A stretch of DNA of 64,000 bases from Acidiluteibacter ferrifornacis (GTDB lineage Bacteria; Bacteroidota; Bacteroidia; Flavobacteriales_E; Vicingaceae): positions 186,334 through 250,333 of the forward strand of contig NZ_WWNE01000005.1 of assembly GCF_009909615.1 (NCBI RefSeq), read 5' to 3'. The translations under genes and the position numbers were made by a program. Shown one piece after another: positions 16,675 to 23,912 of this stretch. Within the stretch, counting starts at the first letter, position 1, and every line of letters begins with the position of its first letter. The notes beneath the pieces are model-generated. The model did no database searches. It saw only the letters and a program-made list of their open reading frames with translations, and was not told the DNA's origin.

Positions 16675-17466
16675 TCAAATTATTTCTGTCACTTTCTCAT
16701 AGAGATCGGGTAGGCAGTTTTGTCGTAACCTAAATTTTGTCCCGTGATTGTGACCTGTTCTTGCGTCAAAGTCGATTAAAATATTTCCTGCTTCTAATTG
16801 CTTCAAAAATCCACTAAAGTCAAACCGTTGGAGCATCAGCACCTTAGAATAATGGTAATATTCTTTTTTGGTTTCTTTATCCCTTTTAACAGCCGCTTGG
16901 ACATAAAAGGCGTTCAATAGCTTGGTTCCTGCTTTATGTTCTAAATCGTCAAAACCCCAATAAGGTTGTGGGTCGATTTCACCAAGGCCAATATTTTTCT
17001 TAACTCCTTCTAGCCAAACAGAATGTCTTTCTCCAACTTTGCTGCTATCAAAAGAAATTAAAACTTTTCTTTCTTTATTGTCAATTTGAACACCGAATCC
17101 ACGGTCACTCCTACCGTTCCCGTGAATAGTCATTCTAAAACTTCTTTCTGTTTCTGGATATTTTTCACCGGCTCTTTGGTGTGGCCAACCATAATGAGGA
17201 AGTAAAATGGAGGGCACAAATTTCATGGCTCTAGGTGAAGGCTCGATATGGAATAAAGTTGTTAGGGAGGAAGTTTTTAACCTTTGAGTTTTCAATTCCC
17301 ATTCAGCAGCATTTGGAATTGGTAAATTATTTTCTTCAATTCCTAATAGGTCTTCAAGAGTGTTTCCAATTCCACCGTCATTTCCGTGTCTTCCATTTTC
17401 TATCCAACCTTGAGCAGAAATTTCTTTGAGTTTTTCAATCAAACTCTCTTTGGTGTATATGTTCAT
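16675..17466 (-). CDS. MvaI/BcnI-family type II restriction endonuclease
   Basis: 263 residues, normal length for the family. The segment NTLEDLLGI-E-x-N-x-L-P-I-P-N with E57-L-K59 forms the N-terminal active-site region of MvaI/BcnI enzymes, and GHNHGTKFRLRQN lies near the end. Family members cut CCWGG or CCSGG as monomers; the site of this one cannot be read directly. Its ATG overlaps the methyltransferase stop (ATGA), so the pair is co-translated with the protective enzyme first. It occupies its own cassette-like unit. Confidence 0.88.
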   Translation of the reverse strand: MNIYTKESLIEKLKEISAQGWIENGRHGNDGGIGNTLEDLLGIEENNLPIPNAAEWELKTQRLKTSSLTTLFHIEPSPRAMKFVPSILLPHYGWPHQRAGEKYPETERSFRMTIHGNGRSDRGFGVQIDNKERKVLISFDSSKVGERHSVWLEGVKKNIGLGEIDPQPYWGFDDLEHKAGTKLLNAFYVQAAVKRDKETKKEYYHYSKVLMLQRFDFSGFLKQLEAGNILIDFDARTGHNHGTKFRLRQNCLPDLYEKVTEII

Positions 17467-18239
17467 ACAAATAGTTTTGTTTGTGCTTTGAACTTATTTA
17501 GTTCTGAGTGTATTTTGTTTTTTTCAATTCTTTTTTCCGCCATTTCACAGTAGTCAGGTGAAATGTCAATTCCAATAAAGTCTCGTTTATTTCCCATTGC
17601 AGTTATGGCAGTTGTGCCGCTACCCATAAATGGATCTAGAATAATTTGAGCATCTGTCGAGCATATTATTCTATCAATTAGCTGAACTGGGAAAGGAGCA
17701 GGGTGACCATTTTTCATTTCTTGGGTGAATTCCCAAACATCTCCATGTGCATTTGCTTTAGGAGCTAGTTTGAATTTTGGTTTTGCTATCAGATAAATCA
17801 CTTCATATGTCGGTAGGAAATAGCCTTTATTAAAGTTTATTCCACCTTTTCTACGCCAAATAATTATTTGCCTAACAGGAAATCCATGAACGATATCCTG
17901 TCGGTCTTGTAACAAACCTGCTTGAACTCTCCATTTATGATTGTAAAAAATAGCTCCATCATCTTTAATCAACCGAAGCATTTCAGTGAGACAATCTCGT
18001 TGCCATTTTGAATATTCTTCGTGTGGCATATTATCGTCATAGTGCGAATAACCATTTATTAAAGAAGCATTTGACCATTTTCCGCCACGACCATCCTTCA
18101 TTCCGTTCCCTGTCGAGTTTTTGAGGTTATAAGGAGGAGAAGTAACGACTAAATCAACACTTTCGTCAGGCATTGATTTCATGACTTCTAGGCTGTCACC
18201 ACATATTATTTTATTTAAATAGTCGTTCTCAAAATTCAT
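17463..18239 (-). CDS. DNA methyltransferase (N4-cytosine or N6-adenine, beta class)
   Basis: 258 residues. Catalytic motif IV is TSPPY at 33-37, and the AdoMet-binding motif I DPFMGSGTT follows late in the chain, the beta-class order. The S-P-P-Y form is commonest in N4-cytosine enzymes, matching the known MvaI/BcnI partners. It protects host DNA from the endonuclease encoded immediately downstream. The leader is about 40 bp after a cassette-type end TTGTTGGCCACA (18277-18288, minus strand). Confidence 0.88.
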   Translation of the reverse strand: MNFENDYLNKIICGDSLEVMKSMPDESVDLVVTSPPYNLKNSTGNGMKDGRGGKWSNASLINGYSHYDDNMPHEEYSKWQRDCLTEMLRLIKDDGAIFYNHKWRVQAGLLQDRQDIVHGFPVRQIIIWRRKGGINFNKGYFLPTYEVIYLIAKPKFKLAPKANAHGDVWEFTQEMKNGHPAPFPVQLIDRIICSTDAQIILDPFMGSGTTAITAMGNKRDFIGIDISPDYCEMAEKRIEKNKIHSELNKFKAQTKLFV

Positions 18240-18282
18240 TTTGCTAATTTAATCAATCGCTGTCGGTTTTTTTAATTGTGGC

Positions 18283-18473
18283 CAACAAGTGGATATGACG
18301 CACTTTGTGCGTCATATCCATATTTTAAAATGTTAATTTTTTATTTCAATAAAACTACTAATTGCTTTAAAATCAACTATAAAATCATTTATTAGTCGTT
18401 TGTTGTCGTTTAAAAACGGATAAATGTCCATCATCAGATTCTTAGTTAGTTTTTTTCTAATTCCGAAGATAAG
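18283..18473. repeat. Direct repeat copy 2 with perfect 13-bp hairpin
   Basis: GGATATGACGCAC-TTT-GTGCGTCATATCC lies at 18291-18319. The copy is about 90% identical to 9643-9850, and similarity begins exactly at CAAC, the cassette boundary. A CGTTTGTTGTCG arm near 18387-18398 could pair with CAACAAG, making the first 115 bp itself an attC- or attI-like site. The rest of the 18240-18553 gap shows no gene. Confidence 0.8.
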
Positions 18474-18553
18474 TGAAAAAAATCAATAAATAGAGTGGGA
18501 GTGTTTAAAATTAGAAACTTAAGTTGCTTTTTGGATAAAAGAGGTTCCTACTC

Positions 18554-19669
18554 TTAATAACTCTTTCTAAATTTCTTTTCTACGGAGAAATTAATCAAGT
18601 TCATGAAATTTTCATGCACGCCTAAGGTAATGTCCAGTTTCAATTGCTCGATCAATTTTAAGATTTGATCTGGTTGAAACTGTAAATCAGGAATAGAAAT
18701 ATATTTCTCGAAAAGTCCACCGATGCTTTTGTAGTACAATTGCTCAAAAATGTTCAAGTTCTCCGGCATTTCTTCGATGTACTCATAAGTGTTGATATTA
18801 AAAGATTCCAAAACATCTCCTACATAGTCTTTGTGTAAGATTTGTTTGGGGTTAACGATGTTCAACTCTTTAATTTCTGGGTTTAAATAGGCATATAATA
18901 CTGCCTTAGAAACGAAGTCCACAGGAACGATATTCAGTCCACTTTTTTTGTCAATCCAAATCCTAAAGTTTTCTAACGACTTACTAGCATATTTATCCAG
19001 AAAAATTGCCCATGAGTAGAAGACGTCAAATTTAGGGGTTTCAAAGAATGGCATATCCAACAATCTACCACATATAATACTCGGACGAAGAATCTGAGCA
19101 TTGATTTTTTTGGCAGTACATGTTTCTTTAACAAATAGCTCACATTCGTATTTCGATTGTTCATATGGGTTTCGGAAGTTTTTAACCTCATATTGCCCAA
19201 TACTATCGTTTACTTTTTTGTTTTGAATACCATAAGAATAGGCAGTGCTGATGTAAAGAAATCGATTCACTTTTGATGGAAGTTCTTCTAGCAATCGTTT
19301 AGTAACTAATAAGTTCTGGGTGTGTACTTTCTCCTTTGATTCAGTGGTATGCAAAAGACTAGTTGAGCCGGCACAGTGAATCACCGAATCGAAATCATAG
19401 CGATTCAATACTTGGTTGTCTATCGTAGATAAATCATGGGCAATTACAGTAACTTTTTCGAGGCAAGCCTCTATTGAGTAATCATTTAAGAAAGCTGGAC
19501 GAGATGGAGCTTTTAGTATCTCTAATAACCGCTGTTCGGCATTTACTTTTCCATCTCTTATTATCACATATAAATGATTCACTGATTGATCAACTATGGC
19601 TTTTCGGATCCATTCAAAAAGTATGTGACTTCCAACAATTCCTGTTGCTCCCGTTAATAGACAATTCAT
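18554..19669 (-). CDS. Extended SDR / fatty-acyl reductase-like NAD(P)-binding protein
   Basis: 371 residues. GATGIVGSH at 7-15 is the Rossmann NAD(P) motif, FDSVIHCAGSTS follows, and Y-E-Q-S-K is the catalytic Tyr-Lys pair. The length and the male-sterility-type middle region (LRPSIICGR) fit reductases that act on acyl thioesters, or nucleotide-sugar-type extended SDRs. Substrate unknown. It stands alone just upstream of the cassette region, transcribed toward direct repeat copy 2. Confidence 0.8.
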   Translation of the reverse strand: MNCLLTGATGIVGSHILFEWIRKAIVDQSVNHLYVIIRDGKVNAEQRLLEILKAPSRPAFLNDYSIEACLEKVTVIAHDLSTIDNQVLNRYDFDSVIHCAGSTSLLHTTESKEKVHTQNLLVTKRLLEELPSKVNRFLYISTAYSYGIQNKKVNDSIGQYEVKNFRNPYEQSKYECELFVKETCTAKKINAQILRPSIICGRLLDMPFFETPKFDVFYSWAIFLDKYASKSLENFRIWIDKKSGLNIVPVDFVSKAVLYAYLNPEIKELNIVNPKQILHKDYVGDVLESFNINTYEYIEEMPENLNIFEQLYYKSIGGLFEKYISIPDLQFQPDQILKLIEQLKLDITLGVHENFMNLINFSVEKKFRKSY

Positions 19670-19831
19670 AGTATAATCATTATGCTAAATATATGCTGCA
19701 AAACTACTATTCCCTTTTTGTATTCCTAAAGGAAGTTAATTAATGTTTAGAAATTTCAATTTAAAGTGTCAATATCTTGATTAGTAGCGCCTTATTTAGT
19801 TTTTGCGGTGGTAATTCTGTATAAGCCAAAC

Positions 19832-19869
19832 AAAATAAAAAAGGCGCAATGGAATTTTCATCGCGCCTT
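19832..19869 (-). terminator. Rho-independent terminator after GNAT-nitrilase gene
   Basis: On the minus strand the stem AAGGCGC/GCGCCTT (19841-19847 with 19863-19869) is followed by TTTTATTTT. Confidence 0.75.
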
Positions 19870-19893
19870 AGTCTAATTGTTCAGCTATTAGTG

Positions 19894-21432
19894 TTAATTA
19901 TCGGAAGGCTTAACTTTCCTTAAATCAAAAATATCTTTTCTTCGGTCTCTTAGATTTCGAACACTTCCAAACTGATTCAATTCTCTTAATAAATCAATGT
20001 CACAATCTGCAATCAATATCATCTCGGTATTGGTAGTGGCTTCCGCTTTTATACCGTTGGCAGGAAAAGAAAAGTCGCATGGAGTAAAAACCATTGATTG
20101 AGCAAATTGAATATCCATATTGTGAACTTTAGGGAGGTTGCCGACACTACCTGCTATAGCCACATAACATTCATTTTCTATGGCCCTAGCTTGCGCACAG
20201 TGGCGCACTCTGGAATAACCATTCTGGGTATCGGTCAAAAATGGGATAAATAAAATATCCATTCCTTCGTCAGCTAATAATCGACTTAACTCGGGAAATT
20301 CGGAATCATAACAAATTAAAATTCCAATTTTTCCACAATCGGTGTCAAAGGTTTTTAATTCATGGCCACCTTGCATTCCCCATACCTTGGCTTCGTCAGG
20401 GGTAACATGTATTTTCTCATACCTTTCTACAGTTCCTTCTCGTTTGCACAAATAGCCCACATTGTAGAGTAAATTATCTTTGATTTCAGGCATACTGCCT
20501 GTAATGATATTGATGTTGTAGGATATTGCTAATTCAGAAAAACGTTTCACAATTTCAGGTGTATGCTTGGCCAATTCACGGATGGCTTCAGGTTCTGATA
20601 AGTGATTGTTTTCAGCCATCAATGGCGCATTAAAGAATTCAGGAAATAAGGCAAAGTCAGATCGGTAACCTGAAACCGCATCTACAAAATATTCCGCTTG
20701 TTGCATCAATTCTTCTAAGTCTTTATATAGCCTCATTTGCCATTGAATCAACCCTAAACGAATGACTTTCTTTTGTGTAAAGGCAACGGTTTTCTTCTTT
20801 TCATAATAGATATTATCCCATTCCAATAAAACGGCAAATTCATTGGATGCTTCGTCTCCTTCTAAGTAACCTTTTAAGACTTTTGAAGGATGAAAATCAT
20901 TGGACATTTGAAAATTCAAAACAGGATCGTGAATTTCTTTTCGTTTCACCTTTTCGATATACTCTTTTGGTGTAAGTTGGTCAGCATATTTATGATAATT
21001 TGGAATTCGACCACCAAACGCGATTCCTTTAAGGTTGCGCTCTTCGCACAATTCTTTTCTGTAGTCATACAGTCGTCTTCCAAGTCTTAGTCCTCTATAC
21101 TCAGATTTAATAAATACATCAATTCCGTAAAGGATATCACCTTTATTATCGTGTGTCTTAAAAGTATAGTTTCCAGTAATTTCTTTGTAGGTATGGTGTT
21201 CATCAAACTTGTCGTAATCCACAATAATGGAAAGTGCACAACCTGCTAGTTCTCCATTTATTTTAATAATGACTTGTCCTTCCGGAAATTTCTTAATTAA
21301 TGATCCAATATGAGACTCCTTCCAGTAAGAATTGGGCATTGTGGAATAAGCTTCAATCATTACTTCTTTCAAGTCCTTATAATCATCTAAAGTAAGGTAT
21401 CGTAACTCTATATTCTCGATGTTTTCTTTCAT
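19894..21432 (-). CDS. Fused GNAT acetyltransferase / carbon-nitrogen hydrolase
   Basis: 512 residues. The N-terminal half is a GNAT domain (VFIKSEYRGLRLGRRLYDY gives the acetyl-CoA loop near 108-126). The C-terminal half, from about 225, is a nitrilase-superfamily hydrolase with the Glu-Lys-Cys triad visible in LFPEFFNAP, YEKIHVTPDE and GILICYDSEFPEL. This bifunctional architecture is a known family; the substrate is not established, but amide hydrolysis coupled with acetylation of an amine is the usual proposal. Monocistronic, with its own terminator. Confidence 0.9.
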   Translation of the reverse strand: MKENIENIELRYLTLDDYKDLKEVMIEAYSTMPNSYWKESHIGSLIKKFPEGQVIIKINGELAGCALSIIVDYDKFDEHHTYKEITGNYTFKTHDNKGDILYGIDVFIKSEYRGLRLGRRLYDYRKELCEERNLKGIAFGGRIPNYHKYADQLTPKEYIEKVKRKEIHDPVLNFQMSNDFHPSKVLKGYLEGDEASNEFAVLLEWDNIYYEKKKTVAFTQKKVIRLGLIQWQMRLYKDLEELMQQAEYFVDAVSGYRSDFALFPEFFNAPLMAENNHLSEPEAIRELAKHTPEIVKRFSELAISYNINIITGSMPEIKDNLLYNVGYLCKREGTVERYEKIHVTPDEAKVWGMQGGHELKTFDTDCGKIGILICYDSEFPELSRLLADEGMDILFIPFLTDTQNGYSRVRHCAQARAIENECYVAIAGSVGNLPKVHNMDIQFAQSMVFTPCDFSFPANGIKAEATTNTEMILIADCDIDLLRELNQFGSVRNLRDRRKDIFDLRKVKPSDN

Positions 21433-21597
21433 ATTTATAGCTGTGATTTCTGTATCGTTTCACAAGCAAAGATACAATTAGTCTAAACATCAAAATAGAC
21501 TCTAAATGCGTTAGCTTAAAATAAGTTGTACTGTATGAATTTAGGATTGAAACCAACTCAAAAAAGAGTAGTTGGAGAAAGGGAGGGTTTGGAATAA

Positions 21598-21942
21598 TTA
21601 AGTTTCAGAGCTAGTCTTAGTACTTGTATAATACTCTAAAACTTTTATTAATATTTCCTTTATTTCATCTACCGACTTTGAGTGAAATACCTTGAAGGGA
21701 ATTTCCCAATTTTCATTTTGAATCATTTGAATTTTAAACTCACCCTGATTGTCAGCAATGTTGCCATACCATCCTAAATCAATGATCATATCGTCTTCTT
21801 CAAATTTGCATTGTAAAAGGTCTTCGTATAGGTAATCCAGATTATCAGACTCATTGAAATTATTTACTGGATCATACGTGTAAAAGTCATGATGAATCAC
21901 TTTACAGTCGGCAGGGAAATCAATTGCTTGAAGTCTTATCAT
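21598..21942 (-). CDS. Hypothetical acidic protein
   Basis: 114 residues, soluble, acidic, no signal peptide. DDMIIDLGWYGNIADNQGEF and WEIPFKVFHS recur in small Bacteroidota proteins of unknown role. It lies downstream of rlmF in the same direction with about 90 bp between; no clear shared promoter. No function can be offered. Confidence 0.6.
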   Translation of the reverse strand: MIRLQAIDFPADCKVIHHDFYTYDPVNNFNESDNLDYLYEDLLQCKFEEDDMIIDLGWYGNIADNQGEFKIQMIQNENWEIPFKVFHSKSVDEIKEILIKVLEYYTSTKTSSET

Positions 21943-22032
21943 TGGTCTTTAGATTTATAGTTTGAGGTAAAATTAATAGTATACGAAAAGTATTATTATT
22001 GTTCGGGTAGGTCAGAATGCATTGGTTCGGAA

Positions 22033-22953
22033 TTACTTTTTATAACTCCATGCGATTATTCTACTTGTTTTGTTTCTCGTTCCCATGTTGATGGTTTTGA
22101 TGTGCTTAGCTTTTGATTGCTTTAATAATTTATAAATGCCTTTTAGGTTAGATTCTTTTGAAACCAAAGTGGTAAACCAAGTTACATTCTTAAAAAATAG
22201 TTGGCTTTCATTAATCATATTTGCAATAAATTGGAATTCTCCACCTTTAAAGACCAGTTCATTCAGATTGCCCGAAAAATTTAGAATAGGAGATTTTACT
22301 TTTTTACCTGATAAGTTTTTTACTTTTCGAAGTGTTCCCTTTTTTGCCTCAGCAATAGAGGCATGAAAAGGAGGGTTACACATTGTGAAATCGATGGATT
22401 CTTCTTGGTTGAGAATTCCTTCAAAAATATGATTGGATTTGGATTGAATACGGCACTCTATTTTATCCTTCAAGATGGGATTGGCGTCAATTATTCTTTG
22501 AGCAGAAGAAATGGAGTTGGAGTCGATATCTGTTGCTATAAACTGCCAATCGTATTCTACAACTCCAATTATTGGATAGATGCAACTGGCTCCTGTTCCG
22601 ATATCTACTCCAATTATCTGTTGGTTCTTGTTGATGTTAGTTTGAGGGCTATTCTTTAACAAATCAGCTAAATAGTGGATATAATCAGCTCTACCTGGGA
22701 TAGGAGGACATAAATTGTCATCGGAAAATTCCCAATTCTGAATTTTGTAATAGTGATGGAGTAGTGCTTTGTTTAATAGTTTTACAGCTTTAGGATTTGA
22801 AAAGTCTATTGAATCCACGCCATATTTGTTGGGAGAAATAGATTTTTTTAACTCAGGAAAGGCCTTGATTAATGCCTCCAAATCATATTGTTCTCTATTT
22901 TTATTTCTAGGGTGTAAATTGGATTTAATGATTTGATTGAAGTTAGAGGCCAT
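22033..22953 (-). CDS. rlmF: 23S rRNA (adenine(1618)-N(6))-methyltransferase
   Basis: 306 residues. The N-terminal LHPRNKNREQYDLEAL, the VDIGTGASCIYP AdoMet motif and the catalytic MCNPPFHAS (N-P-P-F, N6-adenine type) are the RlmF signature. It methylates A1618 (E. coli numbering) in 23S rRNA before ribosome assembly is complete. Single gene, start ATG supported by the conserved N-terminus. Confidence 0.92.
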   Translation of the reverse strand: MASNFNQIIKSNLHPRNKNREQYDLEALIKAFPELKKSISPNKYGVDSIDFSNPKAVKLLNKALLHHYYKIQNWEFSDDNLCPPIPGRADYIHYLADLLKNSPQTNINKNQQIIGVDIGTGASCIYPIIGVVEYDWQFIATDIDSNSISSAQRIIDANPILKDKIECRIQSKSNHIFEGILNQEESIDFTMCNPPFHASIAEAKKGTLRKVKNLSGKKVKSPILNFSGNLNELVFKGGEFQFIANMINESQLFFKNVTWFTTLVSKESNLKGIYKLLKQSKAKHIKTINMGTRNKTSRIIAWSYKK

Positions 22954-23082
22954 GTAAATTCCTTTTGAACTGACAAATCTAACGATTAGGCGATAGAGTT
23001 CAGCTCAAAGTTGAACAGATGTAAACGCAATACACGGTAGATTTTTAAATGTTGTATTCCAGGTCTCTGGGTAAATGAGATG

Positions 23083-23682
23083 TTATTGCCCTGAACTTAA
23101 GGCTAAAATTAGAAATACATTTACTCCTAAAGCAATTCCCCAATTGGTCCAAACCTTTCCTTGCTTGATTTTTTTGGCTTTGAATTTATAGCCTGTATAG
23201 TATTCGTCTTTGCTCATTAATTGAGCGTCGGGGTAGTTAAGGTTCCGTTCTTTAGGTGCAGATGCTGAACATAGGATTGCAGGAATTAATCCCGCAATTG
23301 GTGACAGCAGACTAACTACTAAAGTACCAGTGCCTGCCCCTTTGTAGCCGTTATAATATCTTACAGCATCATTTTGCCCTTTATAAAAAAGATTTTCAGT
23401 TGAAACGGTAGTTTCAGCAGTGGTAGTAGATGGTTCGGCTTTTTCTACATTGAATATCCCTTTTGTACCATTTTCATAACGAATCATTAAAACATCAGCT
23501 ACTAAAACGATATGAACAGGTCCTTCAAGGTTATCAAATCTTTTGTATTTTATTTCTGTTGGTGATACTTCAAGTACTTTCGCTTTTATGTCTTCACTTG
23601 TTTTTAATGTTATAGTATCTTGTGAAAAGCAAATGGATAAAGTAAAAAGGGACAGAAGTAAAGAAATAATTATTTTTTTCAT
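23083..23682 (-). CDS. Secreted/membrane protein with conserved 'IKYKRFDNLEGP' domain
   Basis: 199 residues. A signal peptide covers about 1-20. Residues 21-80 carry DTITLKTSEDIKAKVLEV, IKYKRFDNLEGP and IRYENGTKGIF, a recurring uncharacterised Bacteroidota N-terminal module. Hydrophobic stretches near 120-140 and 180-198 suggest membrane insertion. It may be a small envelope sensor or adaptor; nothing nearby points to a pathway. Confidence 0.7.
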   Translation of the reverse strand: MKKIIISLLLSLFTLSICFSQDTITLKTSEDIKAKVLEVSPTEIKYKRFDNLEGPVHIVLVADVLMIRYENGTKGIFNVEKAEPSTTTAETTVSTENLFYKGQNDAVRYYNGYKGAGTGTLVVSLLSPIAGLIPAILCSASAPKERNLNYPDAQLMSKDEYYTGYKFKAKKIKQGKVWTNWGIALGVNVFLILALSSGQ

Positions 23683-23898
23683 AAGTCAGCAGATGGAGAT
23701 AATAAATATTTATAAATGATAGTTGGCTTTCTAATTTTCAAGAAGTAAGCCCTGCAATATTAATTGAAACTTTTTTAAAATCACACTGAATCTATAAAAA
23801 TATCTATAAATTAAGAATTTAAAAATCAAGCAACTGAATTGCTATTAAAGTAGTTATTATACGCTCATTTCCTATGAATGCCCTACTTCAATTTTGAC

Positions 23899-23906
23899 TA
23901 TTTTTG
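23899..23906 (+). promoter_or_regulatory. Minus-7 element TATTTTTG directly before topB ATG
   Basis: It matches TAnnTTTG; the ATG begins only 6 nt after its last base, so transcription should start within a few bases of the ATG (leaderless or nearly so). Confidence 0.5.
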
Positions 23907-23912
23907 TTTCAG

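Larger units (their letters stand above)
7371..18288 (-). mobile_element. Putative integron-like gene-cassette array without integrase
   Basis: All genes here read on the minus strand and are separated by elements A-F (80-200 bp). These have AAC/GTT ends and imperfect arms; B, C and D also have inner hairpins. Stop codons lie 2-30 bp from the next element. Five units have exact complementary ends that match within the unit: 16654-16665 with 18277-18288, 14947-14956 with 16530-16539, 13969-13978 with 14757-14766, 9146-9153 with 9639-9646, and 8118-8131 with 9057-9070. This is the arrangement that integron cassettes show after recombination at G/TT. No tyrosine recombinase is present in the window. 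A different cassette-moving element is possible. Confidence 0.65.

Noticed and set aside
9643-18473. Direct repeats as ends of a classical transposon or insertion sequence
   Set aside because: No transposase, no terminal inverted repeats and no target duplications were found; homology instead starts at cassette boundaries.
23904-23912. TTG start of topB three codons upstream
   Set aside because: The TTG lies inside the TAnnTTTG promoter element; family alignments begin with MKVCIAEKP at the ATG.
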